DNA of 64,000 nucleotides from Salinibacter altiplanensis (GCF_002894645.1 NZ_NCQY01000030.1:557968-621967), one strand, 5' to 3'. Counted from the stretch's first letter, positions 8,691 through 18,321 are shown. Translations and numbers: made by a program. The notes: generated from the sequence alone by a model not told the origin.

Positions 8691-10133
8691 ATGGTCCGCT
8701 TCTTGCTCGTGCTTTTGGCCGTCCTCGTCGTCGGTCTTGCCGCCCTATTCGGGCGCCCCTGGCTGTACGTTGCCACGGGTCTGATTCTCGTCGGCGGCCT
8801 CGGGGGACTGGGCTGGTGGCTCTGGACCACCTACCGGCAGGCCCCACAGGCCCCGGAGCGCCCCCGTCCCGGGCCAGACTCGGACGATCCATCGCTCGAC
8901 GAGCTCGGCATCATGGACATTCAGCCTCAAGGGAGGCCCCCGAGCGCCTCGGACGCTCCGCCCGACGAGACGACCGCTCCCCACCCACAGGATGCCCCCT
9001 CAGACACGTCTCCTCATCCGGACGCAAGCACGCCCGCCAAGAACCCGCCCGCCGGGGACGCATCCACCGAGGACGCCCCGGCCCCCACGAGTGCATCACA
9101 GCCCCCGCGCCCAACGGCCCAGTCGACCCAAGAGCCGGCGGACACAGAGGAGAAGTCGGTGTTTGTGCCCCTGCTTGAGGCGGCTCGGGTGGCCCTCGAC
9201 GCCCAAACGGTCTGCCTTCTGGTGCAGGAAGACATGGCGCTCACGTACCGCGTTGAGGCCATCGCCAGTCCCCACCCGTCGATTCGGAGAAGCGGATCGT
9301 TCGACACGCAGACGCCCCTTCTCACCGCTACGATGTCGCGGGAATCCGTGACCTACCGCTCCCTCACCGGGACCGAGATGGCAATTGAGGACCTGGGCTA
9401 CTATGAGGACCCGCCGGTGGTGGACCACCTGTCTCTCGCCCCCGTCCCCCAACCGGACGCCTCCACCACCACCTTTCTCGTGGCGGACGCCCCCTCGGAC
9501 GTTGACCTCGGATCGTCGCGGACCCGCACCCTCCTGTCCCACTTCGCCGACACCGTGGCCCTTCTGCTCAACAAAGAGCAGTCACCGGAGGCCCCGGATC
9601 CACAGCCAGATCCAGACGTGTCCCCTGAGGTTGAGGACGCTGACATGCTGGCCCCCAACACAAATGGCACGGCCGACGCGGACGCCGTGTTGGAAGGGGA
9701 CTCGGACGAGCCCCGCCCTCGCCGCGAACTCATCGCGGAGGAGATGGACGCTGCCCAGTCGGCGTCGGAGCCCCTTGCCCTTGCCCTGGTGCATCTCAAC
9801 CGGGCCGAGTCCATTGCCCGTCAGGGCAAGGAGGCGGTTGCCTCCGCCGAGCGTCTGTTTCAGGCCCGCCTCGAACAGAAGGCCCCCAACCGGCGAGTCG
9901 AACGCTTCGGCGAGCTCACGTACGGCATCTTCTTCCGCGCCAAGCCCGACACTGTCGAGCCCTGGATTTCAGACTTTGAGGCGGCGATGCGGCAGGAAGA
10001 GGGGCAGCTCGAAGGCGGGGCGAGTGTCGGCGTCGCGATGTGGACCGACGAGACTCCGGAGGCCCTCCGAACCGCCGCCACCGAAGCCCTGCGGGAGGCG
10101 TACAAGACGGGCACCTGTACGATCGTGACGTAG
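8691..10133 (+). CDS. Membrane protein with GAF-like and degenerate GGDEF-like domains
   Basis: A 480-residue protein with two adjacent transmembrane segments at residues 3-45, a long Pro/Asp/Thr-rich linker (about 55-155), a GAF-like domain (about 160-300), a second acidic linker, and a C-terminal region (about 340-480) shaped like a diguanylate cyclase domain. Where an active enzyme carries GGDEF, this one reads ERFGELTYGIFF, so the catalytic motif is lost. It is therefore more likely a sensor or scaffold than a cyclase. The ATG at 8691 starts directly with the membrane segment. The domain calls are from residue pattern only and the GAF assignment is moderate. Confidence 0.55.
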   Translation: MVRFLLVLLAVLVVGLAALFGRPWLYVATGLILVGGLGGLGWWLWTTYRQAPQAPERPRPGPDSDDPSLDELGIMDIQPQGRPPSASDAPPDETTAPHPQDAPSDTSPHPDASTPAKNPPAGDASTEDAPAPTSASQPPRPTAQSTQEPADTEEKSVFVPLLEAARVALDAQTVCLLVQEDMALTYRVEAIASPHPSIRRSGSFDTQTPLLTATMSRESVTYRSLTGTEMAIEDLGYYEDPPVVDHLSLAPVPQPDASTTTFLVADAPSDVDLGSSRTRTLLSHFADTVALLLNKEQSPEAPDPQPDPDVSPEVEDADMLAPNTNGTADADAVLEGDSDEPRPRRELIAEEMDAAQSASEPLALALVHLNRAESIARQGKEAVASAERLFQARLEQKAPNRRVERFGELTYGIFFRAKPDTVEPWISDFEAAMRQEEGQLEGGASVGVAMWTDETPEALRTAATEALREAYKTGTCTIVT

Positions 10134-10219
10134 CCTGTCGTGAACCTGCCGCCTCACGCTGGCGTTTCAAAATCGGATGCGCACCCATCGCTTTCGTCCC
10201 GTAGCCTCTCATTGTTGCC

Positions 10220-10612
10220 ATGCCGACGACCGACTCGTCGCCACGCATCACGCATGTGTCTTGGGGCCGCTTGGGGATTGAGCCCTCCTCTCAGGACGGG
10301 ACCCAGTCGTTCAAGGACGCCAAGCTGTATCCGGGCGGGGCGCGCACGTGGGACTGGAACGAGACCGGCACGTCGCACACGCCGGGCATTCAGCCCGCCG
10401 ACGTAGAGGAGCTGTTGGAGCACGGCGCCTCGGTCGTGGTGCTCTCCCGCGGCATGAACAAGCGACTCCAGGTGATGCCCGAGACCCTCGACCGACTCGA
10501 CGCCGCAGGCGTGGAGGCACACGTTCTCCCGACCGAGCAGGCGGTCGAGCAGTACAACGAGCTCCAGGCCGCCGACGAAGCCGTTGCGGGCCTCTTTCAC
10601 TCCACCTGCTAG
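10220..10612 (+). CDS. Mth938-like (DUF498/AAMDC family) protein
   Basis: Small 130-residue protein of the Mth938-like family, whose members have a compact beta/alpha fold and no settled biochemical role. Recognisable segments are ITHVSWGRLGIE, the KLYPGGARTWDWNETGTSH segment, and GASVVVLSRGMNKRLQV followed by a helix and VEAHVLPTEQAVEQYNEL. Length is normal. It is followed after 18 bases by the phosphopantetheinyl transferase gene and may be co-transcribed with it. Confidence 0.8.
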   Translation: MPTTDSSPRITHVSWGRLGIEPSSQDGTQSFKDAKLYPGGARTWDWNETGTSHTPGIQPADVEELLEHGASVVVLSRGMNKRLQVMPETLDRLDAAGVEAHVLPTEQAVEQYNELQAADEAVAGLFHSTC

Positions 10613-10630
10613 TTACCCCCAGCACTTGTC

Positions 10631-11419
10631 ATGGAGCTGCCGGTCCCTGCGTGGAGCTCGTCGTGGCCGGAGCAGCCCCAGGTCGGGGTCTGGCGGCTTC
10701 GCCTAGACGTGCTCGACGGCAATCCGGCGGAGGTGCTTCGCCCGCTCACTGTTTCGTCCGAGCACGAGCGGGCCCGTCGCTATCGGTTCGCCGCAGACCG
10801 GCACCGTCACCTCGCCGGCCGGGCCCTGGTCCGCCTCGTCGCGTCTCGCCGATACGACTGCGCCCCGGACGCGCTGTCGGTCACGAACGGCCCCCACGGC
10901 AAGCCCAAACTGCAGCCCCCCCCGGGCGACCGGCCCCCTCTTCACGTCAACATCGGGCACACGGGCAAGGTGGTCATCGTGGCCGTCAGCCAAACTCAGC
11001 CCGTGGGGATTGACGTGGAACCGCGGGCCCGGTCGGTTGAGGCTGCCGCCCTTGCGGAGCGCGTCCTGACGGCGGCGGAGCGGACGCAGTGGCGGGCCCG
11101 GGCTGCCCCCGCCCCCGACCGCCAGGATGCCTTTTTGCATATTTGGACGTGCAAGGAAGCCTTCCTGAAGGCCACGGGTGAGGGCCTACACCGGGCACCA
11201 CAGACGGTCGAGTGCACCTTCGACGGCCCTACCGTCGCGTCCCTCCGCGACGCGCCGGACCACCGAGCCTCCCCCTCCTCCCCCTGCGCGAATCAATGGT
11301 CGGTTCAGCCGTTCTCGGCGACGGACGCGGTTGTTGGGGCACTGGTTCGGAAGGACCGGATGCCCTCTTCGGTCGCCTGGGTCGACGCGACGGAGATCGT
11401 GACGCGCAGGGTCGGGTAG
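10631..11419 (+). CDS. 4'-phosphopantetheinyl transferase (Sfp type)
   Basis: Transfers 4'-phosphopantetheine from coenzyme A to a serine of carrier proteins in fatty-acid, polyketide or peptide synthesis. The 262-residue length is typical of the Sfp/Gsp class. Diagnostic motifs are VGIDVEPRARS, with the magnesium-binding Asp and Glu, and WTCKEAFLKATGEGL, with the conserved W-KEA-K pattern. HVNIGHTGKVVIVAVS is the upstream family motif, with GHTG in place of the usual SHSG. It overlaps no neighbour, starts 18 bases after the Mth938-like gene and ends facing the amidohydrolase gene. Confidence 0.85.
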   Translation: MELPVPAWSSSWPEQPQVGVWRLRLDVLDGNPAEVLRPLTVSSEHERARRYRFAADRHRHLAGRALVRLVASRRYDCAPDALSVTNGPHGKPKLQPPPGDRPPLHVNIGHTGKVVIVAVSQTQPVGIDVEPRARSVEAAALAERVLTAAERTQWRARAAPAPDRQDAFLHIWTCKEAFLKATGEGLHRAPQTVECTFDGPTVASLRDAPDHRASPSSPCANQWSVQPFSATDAVVGALVRKDRMPSSVAWVDATEIVTRRVG

Positions 11420-11425
11420 CGCGGC

Positions 11426-12643
11426 CTAGTTGCACTCGTCGCTCACGACCTTGCCCCCGCTCAGAACGGTGCAGACGTGCGTGGTGTACTCGAACGGGTC
11501 GCCGTCGAACAGGGCCAGGTCGGCGCGCTGCCCCGGGACCAGGGTTCCGACATTTTCCAGGCCGAGAATCTGCGCCGCCTCACGGGTGATGCTGGCCAGG
11601 GCCGCGGGGCGGGGCAGGCCGTGGGCCATCGCGATGGCCGCCTCGTAGAGCGCAACGCGGGTCTTGGGCACGTAGGGCTCCCAGCCGGTCTGGATGGCGA
11701 CGGAAATGCCCGCCTCGTGCAGGGTCGCCGCCGTCGTGAAGGCCGCGTTCTGCGTGGTGCCGGACGGACGAACCATGGTGGGATGGAGGATCACCGGGAC
11801 GCCCGCTTCTTTGATCTCGTCGACCACGAGGTAGGCCTCCGCCGCGCCGTCCAAGATCATTTCAAATCCAAACTCGTCCTGGAGTCGGAGGGCCGTCTGA
11901 ATGTCGTGGGCCCGGTGGGCCGTAATCAGGGCCGGCACCTCGCCCCGGAGCACGTCTTGCAGAACGTTCTGACCCAGATCCCCTCCACCCTCCTCCCCCT
12001 CCATCGCGGCCTGGGCGTCGAGCAGGGCCTGCCGCAGCATCGACACGCCCTTGGCCCGGGTCCCCGGACGCTCGAAGCGGGCCTGGGCGTCGGGGCCCAG
12101 CGTGAAGGCGACCGTGGTGACCGAATCGCGCAGCGCCGCCTCCACCGTCTCGCCGGCCGTCGAGAACGTGGCCGTCTGCCCGCTGATGAGCGCGCCCGGG
12201 GCGTGGCCGGTGTGCACCGTGGTGACCCCCAACTGCTGGACGAAGGACACGAGCTGCTCCCGCGGGTTGTACGCGTCGAGGGCCCGGAGCGCGGGCTGCA
12301 TCGGCGCGGAGGTGTCGAGCTGGTCCTGGTCGGCGGACACGTTGTAAATTCCCGACAGGCCCACCGTCCCTCGGGGATCGATCAGGCCCGGCGTGACGAC
12401 AGACGCCTCGTGGACCTTGGCGGACGCCGGCACGTCGACTTCCGAGGCGGGCCCGACGGCCGCAATCGTTTCGTTCTCAATGAGCACCACCCCGTCCTGA
12501 ATGGGCCCGCCCGTCATGGTGTAGAGGGTATCCGCCCGCACGGCCCGCAACGACTGGGCCGGGGCCAGCGACAGCCCGCCCCACAGCAGGAGCGCGGCAA
12601 GAAGAAACGAGAGACAGCGGGGGCGAAGAAGCGAGGTCGACAT
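11426..12643 (-). CDS. Secreted amidohydrolase-like protein lacking the HxH metal motif
   Basis: A 405-residue protein with a signal peptide (MSTSLLRPRCLSFLLAALLL region ending near APAQS) and an amidohydrolase-type frame. Where the family normally has PG..D.H.H, this protein reads PGLIDPRGTVG, so the first two metal ligands are missing, although later segments (VILHPTMVRP, AALASITREAAQILGLE, GQRADLALFDGDPFE) are conserved. It is a likely paralogue of the gene next to it at 12705-13997, 61 bases upstream in the same orientation, which keeps HSH. I expect a non-catalytic partner or an enzyme with altered chemistry. The start at 12643 was chosen because the signal peptide begins there. Confidence 0.75.
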   Translation of the reverse strand: MSTSLLRPRCLSFLLAALLLWGGLSLAPAQSLRAVRADTLYTMTGGPIQDGVVLIENETIAAVGPASEVDVPASAKVHEASVVTPGLIDPRGTVGLSGIYNVSADQDQLDTSAPMQPALRALDAYNPREQLVSFVQQLGVTTVHTGHAPGALISGQTATFSTAGETVEAALRDSVTTVAFTLGPDAQARFERPGTRAKGVSMLRQALLDAQAAMEGEEGGGDLGQNVLQDVLRGEVPALITAHRAHDIQTALRLQDEFGFEMILDGAAEAYLVVDEIKEAGVPVILHPTMVRPSGTTQNAAFTTAATLHEAGISVAIQTGWEPYVPKTRVALYEAAIAMAHGLPRPAALASITREAAQILGLENVGTLVPGQRADLALFDGDPFEYTTHVCTVLSGGKVVSDECN

Positions 12644-12704
12644 GGGAGAACATGCAGTTGAGAGACGGAAGCAGACGGACAGGGGGAAGGGGAGGGAGTG
12701 GGCG

Positions 12705-13997
12705 TTACTCGTGGACGTGCTGGGCCGCCCCGTCGTAGACCCGGTATCCGCCCGTGGCGAACTTGCGGTCGTCGGGGTCGGACCGGTCGAAGACCGGCGT
12801 GCCCTCCACCCAGGTCTGTTCAATCTTGGTGTACACGCTGAGCGGGTCGCCGGACAAGACAATGAAATCCGCATCCTTCCCCGTCTCAAGCGACCCCGCC
12901 TCATCCTCCAGCCCCAGCATGCGCGCCCCCGCCAGCGTCACCGATTCGAGGGCCGCCGCCCGCGACATTCCCGCCCGCACCCCGAAGGCCGGGGACCGCA
13001 GGAACAGCCGGGAGTCCGTGATGGGATCGTCGGTATGATAGGCCACGTCCACGCCCGCGTCCTCGAACACCCGCCCCGTACGGTAGACCAATTCGTCGGC
13101 CTCGTACTTGCCGCCCGGCGAGTCGAGCACGATGATAGAAGCCGGCACCTCGGCCTCGGCAATTTCGTCGGCCACCTTCCACCCTTCGCTCACGTGGTGA
13201 AGCACAAGGTCAAAGCCAAACTCTTCGCTGAGCCGGATCGCCGTGAGAATGTCGTCGTGACGATGCGTGTGGAAGTGCACCGTCCGCCGCCCCTCCAGTA
13301 CGTCGATCAGGCCCTCCATGCGGAGATCGCGGTCCGGAGCCTCCGACGGATCGTCGGCCTGTTCCTTCTTGCGTTGGTATTTCTGCGCCGCCACGAATTG
13401 CTCGCGGGCCATGGCCGCGGCCCGGGCACGGGTGCCTGGGAAGGACCCGCTCGCCCGCTGGGGATTTGTGCCGTTGGCCATCTTCATGCCCCCACACGCC
13501 TCCACGGGACGATCCTCGCAGGCCCCGAGGGCGCTGATGGTGCCTCCCTCCCGCAGCTTGAGGTAGGTCGTCTGCCCACTCATCAAATGCCCCGAGCCAG
13601 ACAACACCTGCACCGTCGTGATCCCGCCCGCTCGCGCCCGGTTGATCGACGGGTGCCGCACGTTGATGCCGTCTATGGTGCGCACGTCCGGGTGCAGGGC
13701 CGCCGATCCGTCGCCGCCGCTCGCCGCCCCAATGTGGGAATGGGTGTCCACAAGACCCGGCATGATCTCCTTCCCCGCCATGTCGTGCTCCACCGCGTTC
13801 GCCGGCACGTCGACCGACCCGGCTGGCCCGAGGGCCTGGATGGTGCCTCCCTCCACTACCAAAACACCCTGCTCAATGGGCTCGGCGCTGATGGGGTAGA
13901 GCGTGGCATTTCGGAAGACGTGCGGCCGGTCTTGGGCCTGGGCGGGCGCGCACAGACACAGGCCCGCAAGGGTCAGGAGAAGAAGCGCTGTTCGCAT
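12705..13997 (-). CDS. Secreted metal-dependent amidohydrolase
   Basis: A 430-residue amidohydrolase superfamily protein with an N-terminal signal peptide (MRTALLLLTLAGLCLCAPAQAQ) and the intact metal site IMPGLVDTHSHIG. Downstream are the further expected ligand regions VHFHTHRHDD and LVLHHVSEGWK, and the C-terminal signature GARMLGLEDEAGSLETGKDADFIVLSGDPL. Members hydrolyse cyclic amides or peptide-like substrates; the substrate here is unknown. It is first in a probable two-gene operon with the degenerate paralogue. The ATG at 13997 fits the signal peptide; the frame is open further upstream without family similarity. Confidence 0.85.
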   Translation of the reverse strand: MRTALLLLTLAGLCLCAPAQAQDRPHVFRNATLYPISAEPIEQGVLVVEGGTIQALGPAGSVDVPANAVEHDMAGKEIMPGLVDTHSHIGAASGGDGSAALHPDVRTIDGINVRHPSINRARAGGITTVQVLSGSGHLMSGQTTYLKLREGGTISALGACEDRPVEACGGMKMANGTNPQRASGSFPGTRARAAAMAREQFVAAQKYQRKKEQADDPSEAPDRDLRMEGLIDVLEGRRTVHFHTHRHDDILTAIRLSEEFGFDLVLHHVSEGWKVADEIAEAEVPASIIVLDSPGGKYEADELVYRTGRVFEDAGVDVAYHTDDPITDSRLFLRSPAFGVRAGMSRAAALESVTLAGARMLGLEDEAGSLETGKDADFIVLSGDPLSVYTKIEQTWVEGTPVFDRSDPDDRKFATGGYRVYDGAAQHVHE

Positions 13998-15995
13998 GGG
14001 ACGCAGAAGGCGGTTCAAGAAAGCAAATGGACCTGGGCCTTTTGAACGTAGGATGTACCCCTCACACTCGCAAGCCCCCTGAGAACAGGGCAAGGAAGCC
14101 GAGCACAGAGCAGTGATGGGAGCCCCTCACCCCATTTTTTGAAAAAGTTAACTGGTGTTATTAGACAATTTATTTTGTGAAAGTAAGCGCTAAATTTATC
14201 TTCGAATTGCCAGGAGAAACGACCGTAGAGACTGCAGAAATTCCTGTGCGCTACGCCCCCACTCAGTATTTACATAACATATAGTGAGCGACTTACTATA
14301 TGGTGTTTTTTTGAGATAGATCTGCCTCAATTGTCTCGAAATCCTTGCTACGCGACATCAGAGAAATCCCTCCCGGATGCTCGGGGCGGCCCGTCATGCG
14401 ATTTGGGTCGTGCAGCGTGGGCCTCCTCTCTTTTGCGCCACACGGGCTCCCCTTCAGGAGCATACCGCCGCGCGTAAAACTGCCCATCAGGCGGGCCTGA
14501 CGGCGTCCCGCTCGGATCATCTGCGGTCCCGTCGTGTCGCTTACAGTCCCTTCTGACCCCACAAGCGCGACCCGCATGCCCATGAATGTCGCCCCCCCAG
14601 AGACCGTGCTCACACAGCTGCCCCAAGACGCAGTACACGCCTGGAAGAACGGAGCGACCTGGAGGAAGGAGCATCCCGAGGCGGGCTCTTGGAGGAAAGA
14701 CGCCGCAGCGCCACTGTGCCGTGAGGCTACGGGCACCTGGGAGCGCCGGGCCATTGAAAGCCGAATTACAGTGACGAAAGGCGCCCTCGTCGAACGATTT
14801 TATTCGGTAGGCCCACGCGGATCACAGGCCTTAAGGCGCGCCCCGAAGTGGGGAAGCAGCCGCCACAGAAGTGTCCGGGAGAGGTTCTCCCCCGACAGAA
14901 GACGACAACGATGGATGGGATACTGGAAATGGGTTGCGGAAACGGGCCGCGACCCGATCGGGGAGTTTTCCATTCCAGACATGGCCCGTTGCGACTGGCG
15001 TCTCTTTTGCCAAGAGAGGAGCGAGGGCGTCTTGGTGCGCTACGCTCGCCGCCTGGACAGCGCTCGTCCGTTGAGAAAGAGCACCGACTATCGTCCCAGC
15101 GAGGAGATGCCCTGTGGACTCCAGGAGTATTGCCTCTTGGAAGATGGTCTCATTCACCCGGGGGCAATAAACAGTCGGTCGGACCTGGCACGTCGCTTCC
15201 GGAGACGAAACACCGGGCGAATCGCAGGGCGGCAGATCCTGGATTCGGAACGAAGACGGATGCCCGGTGCCCCCGGGCCGCTGGAGACATTCTCGGGTGC
15301 GTTTTTCGTAGACGTGGCGATCGAGGAGCGGATCCCGCGGGAGCGCCAGCAGGAAGCGCTCCGAGCGAAGGCGAAAGAGAAAATTGGGTAGGACGTTGCC
15401 ACTCGGGGCAGGACCGACGACTTGGCTTCCCCTCTTCGGGCCGTGTCTGATCAGTCCGCACCCGGTCGCCACGAGCGGTTGGGGACGACCGCCCCGCACA
15501 AAAACTTACGCAAAGCTACGTATTCTCCTTCTTTCTTTTGTCGTCGTTGTCGGTACGGTATGCACTGCGGGTTTTGCACTGCGGGTTTTTCTGCTCCCTC
15601 TCCCTGCTCGCCATGACACAGCCTGTCTTCGTACTCGTGGTTCCTCTTCTTCTGGCCGTGTGCGCCGAGGCAGGGCGTCCCGCCGCTGACGCGCCGCGGT
15701 TGGAGGGCAGCCCTCAAGAAATCCAGCGCGTGCTCCCACATGAGGAAGCCGCCGTGGGCAGCCGTACGCACGATTTTTTGAAGGGACCGGCCAGCGGGGC
15801 ATCCCCCCGTTCGTAGAGGGTATCTCCAGGATCGACCTGGGGAGAGGGCACCACTCCGTACCGACCGCACGCTCGTTGGTCGTCTGCTCTCCCGGTTGGG
15901 GCAGTTGATCGGTTTTCTCTTCGTTTATTTGCACCAATATAAGGATCTGTATCATTCGACAAATTACTCGTCCCCGCCGCACGTCGGAGTCTCGG
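13998..15995. other. Two-kilobase stretch without a convincing gene
   Basis: Several open frames exist on both strands (the longest on + at 14534-15391 and on - at 14831-15499), but they overlap one another and are rich in Arg, Ser, Cys and Trp, unlike the acidic host proteins. None shows a domain I recognise. The first 300 bases are AT-rich and probably contain the amidohydrolase promoter. A short tandem duplication of GCACTGCGGGTTTT lies near 15567-15595. The stretch could be decayed mobile DNA. Confidence 0.5.
14278..14312 (+). terminator. AT-rich hairpin followed by a T-tract
   Basis: CATATAGT at 14278-14285 is perfectly complementary to ACTATATG at 14295-14302 across a 9-base loop, and seven T follow at 14306-14312. 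The shape is that of a weak intrinsic terminator on the + strand. No + strand gene precedes it, so it could equally be an operator or the remnant of a lost transcription unit. Confidence 0.35.
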
Positions 15996-17189
15996 TTGCA
16001 GCGTAGTCTCCTGATTCTCGGCATCCTACTGATTTCGCTCAACCTGCGCCCGGCACTTGCAAGCGTGGGGCCGCTCGTGGAGAGCATTCGCGCGGCCGCA
16101 GGCCTCTCCAACACGGCGCTTGGTCTGCTTACGACGCTTCCACTTCTGGCCTTCGGGGTCGTCTCCGCACTCACGCCACTGGTGACGCGACAGCTGGGCA
16201 CCGAGGGTGCGCTGGCCGCGGCGCTCTCACTCATTGCGGCCGGGGCACTTGGGCGAGTGGCCCCGTCGACGGCGCTCCTCTTTGGGGGCACGGTGGTGTT
16301 TGGGGTGGGCATCGCACTGGGCAACGTGCTCTTGCCCTCGCTCGTCAAGCGGGACTTTCCCGAGCACTCCGGCGTGATGACCAGCCTCTATTCGAGCGGA
16401 ATTGGGATAGGGGCGGCAGTTGGAGCCGGGGCGACCGTTCCGCTGGCCGGCACGCTCGGCTGGCGGGGCGCACTGGCGGCGTGGGCCGTGCCGGCGGCCG
16501 TGGCACTGTTGGTGTGGCTGCCGCAGTTGCGGAGGGATGCGCCCGCTCGTGCCGCATACAGCGTGAGCGCCTCGCTGCGAGCATTGGGGCGCTCGGCATT
16601 GGCGTGGCAGGTTGCCCTCTTCATGGGGTTTCAGTCGCTCACGTTCTACGTCGCGCTGGCCTGGCTGCCCGCCTTTCTGCAGACGCGCGGCTTCGACCCA
16701 GCGGCGGCGGGCGGGCTGCTCGCGCTTTCGCAGGTGATGGGGGTGGTCGGTTCGGCGATTGTACCGGCGTGGGCCGCGCGGCAGGCGGACCAACGGCGCA
16801 CCATCTGCCTGCTCGCACTCATGGAGGGGATCGCGCTGGCCGGGCTGGCGTGGCCGGGGGCCCCCATGGCAACCGTATGGGTCTCGGTCCTCGGCGTCGT
16901 TCTGGGCGGTACGTTCGGGCTCGCGCTGCTTCTGCTCGTCCTGCGGGCCGCCGACGCCGAGACGGCGACCGAGCTGTCGGGCATGGCGCAGTCGGTGGGC
17001 TATCTTGTCGCGGCAGCCGGGCCAGCCGTCTTTGGCTTTCTGCACGACCTCACAGGCGGGTGGGCGGCACCGCTGGTGCTGCTGGTGCTCGCTCTCGCGG
17101 CGAAGACGGCCGTGGGCCTGCGTGCGGGACGGCCCAGCCAGATTCATCCGGACAGGCAACCACGAACGAACGCGGACCGCGCTTCGTGA
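15996..17189 (+). CDS. MFS transporter of the CynX/NimT (cyanate permease) type
   Basis: A 397-residue inner-membrane transporter with twelve predicted hydrophobic spans. The N-terminal LISLNLRPALASVGPLVESIR is the typical opening of the CynX/NimT subgroup, whose members include cyanate and 2-nitroimidazole transporters. The substrate cannot be told from the sequence. I use the TTG at 15996 because no in-frame ATG lies nearby upstream and family similarity starts immediately after it. The tail HPDRQPRTNADRAS is hydrophilic and cytoplasmic. No partner enzyme is adjacent. Confidence 0.8.
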   Translation: MQRSLLILGILLISLNLRPALASVGPLVESIRAAAGLSNTALGLLTTLPLLAFGVVSALTPLVTRQLGTEGALAAALSLIAAGALGRVAPSTALLFGGTVVFGVGIALGNVLLPSLVKRDFPEHSGVMTSLYSSGIGIGAAVGAGATVPLAGTLGWRGALAAWAVPAAVALLVWLPQLRRDAPARAAYSVSASLRALGRSALAWQVALFMGFQSLTFYVALAWLPAFLQTRGFDPAAAGGLLALSQVMGVVGSAIVPAWAARQADQRRTICLLALMEGIALAGLAWPGAPMATVWVSVLGVVLGGTFGLALLLLVLRAADAETATELSGMAQSVGYLVAAAGPAVFGFLHDLTGGWAAPLVLLVLALAAKTAVGLRAGRPSQIHPDRQPRTNADRAS

Positions 17190-17610
17190 GCCCTGTGCGT
17201 GCGCACCCTTCGTGGAGTCGACGTCCCGACGATCCCTGCACGGGCGACAGGAACCCATCGGCAGGCCTCTCGCGGGACCACACAGATGCATCGAGGCATT
17301 CCAGAAGCAGCTCTGGTGCGTCCTGTCTCAAAGCTGATCGCAGGCTCTCGCCTGGACGTGCGCAAGTCACGTTGCGGGTCCGTGCGGGGCGGGTTGCCCC
17401 ACCAGGCATCTTCTGGCTTCGTCCCGAAAGAGAAGTCCTCAAGCAGACCGGGGAGTGTCCACAGAAAGAGTGCGAAAGGCTCAGTCCCACGCGGTATCAA
17501 AAGGCCCGTGAGGCTCAACGCAGCGAATCACGGTCAAGCCGGAAGGGCTCGCAAACCGCTCGGGGACGAAGCAGGTCCCCTGCCAAAATGGCTCACACAC
17601 ACCTTGTCTC
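17190..17610. other. Gene-free stretch upstream of CRISPR array 1
   Basis: About 420 bases between the MFS gene and the array leader. Open frames here run on into the CRISPR repeats and are rich in Arg, Ser and Cys; I see no domain and no ribosome-binding site. Confidence 0.5.
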
Positions 17611-17660
17611 GTACCGCAATTTGCATTATTCCCTACCCAGTTGCGACATATTGTAGCAGG
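17611..17660 (+). promoter_or_regulatory. Leader of CRISPR array 1
   Basis: AT-rich 50-base block directly before the first perfect repeat. It contains CAATTTGCATTATTCC (17618-17633), nearly identical to a block at the same relative position before the pseudo-repeat element at 22354. It ends with GCGACATATTGTAGCAGG, similar to the end of the array 2 leader (TGACAAACTGTAGCGG). Transcription from here would read the array on the + strand. Confidence 0.7.
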
Positions 17661-18238
17661 GGTAACTCCGCACACGCGGAGATAGACCTCCCTGCACTCG
17701 CTCCCAGTCCTCGCTGCTTTCGGTAACTCCGCACACGCGGAGATAGACCGAGATTATGGACACAAACCAGTCCGTTGACCAAGGTAACTCCGCACACGCG
17801 GAGATAGACCCCGTTCCAGATGAAGCCCTCGAAAGCCCGAGATGGTAACTCCGCACACGCGGAGATAGACCCAACACACACACACGGGAGGCAACCCCCC
17901 ATGAGGTAACTCCGCACACGCGGAGATAGACCTCGACTGGCAAAGCCTCGGCAACGCCTCGGGGCGGTAACTCCGCACACGCGGAGATAGACCCCCTTTC
18001 CGTCGGCGACCTTCCGCGCGGCTTTTGGGTAACTCCGCACACGCGGAGATAGACCTTAAGGATCTTATCGAGCAGTCCGGAAAGAAACGGTAACTCCGCA
18101 CACGCGGAGATAGACCCGCGAGGGTAAAGGAGGCTGGCCCGGTCTCTCCGGTAACTCCGCACACGCGGAGATAGACCCTCAAGGCCAGTGGCGCCACGCT
18201 ACGCGGGTTCGGTAACTCCGCACACGCGGAGATCGATC
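17661..18238 (+). CRISPR. CRISPR array 1, type I-E, 10 repeats
   Basis: Ten 28-base repeats start at 17661, 17722, 17783, 17844, 17905, 17966, 18028, 18089, 18150 and 18211. The repeat opens GGTAACTCCGC, has the loop ACAC, closes the 6-bp stem with GCGGAG and ends ATAGACC. Spacers are 33 bases, except the sixth, which is 34. The last repeat loses its final bases (GATCGATC instead of GATAGACC), which with the AT-rich leader on the left sets the polarity as left to right. Repeat length, stem and neighbouring genes all fit subtype I-E. Confidence 0.97.
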
Positions 18239-18321
18239 AATCGAAAAAGAACGGCGTTTTGCTCCGAACCAATCCCCAATGATCCTCGCCAATCTCCGAT
18301 GGGCCTGCCAATTCCTCGCCA

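Noticed and set aside
14534-15391. 285-residue + strand frame in the 14-16 kb stretch
   Set aside because: Basic, Arg/Trp/Ser-rich composition unlike the acidic host proteome, no recognised domain, overlapped by equally long opposite frames.
17199-17726. 175-residue + strand frame upstream of array 1
   Set aside because: Runs into the CRISPR repeats, has no domain and no ribosome-binding site.
17633-18197. Long - strand frames with repeated YLRVCGVT-type peptides
   Set aside because: They are translations of the CRISPR repeats and spacers of array 1; the period follows the 61-base unit. The same applies to frames inside 29960-30960.
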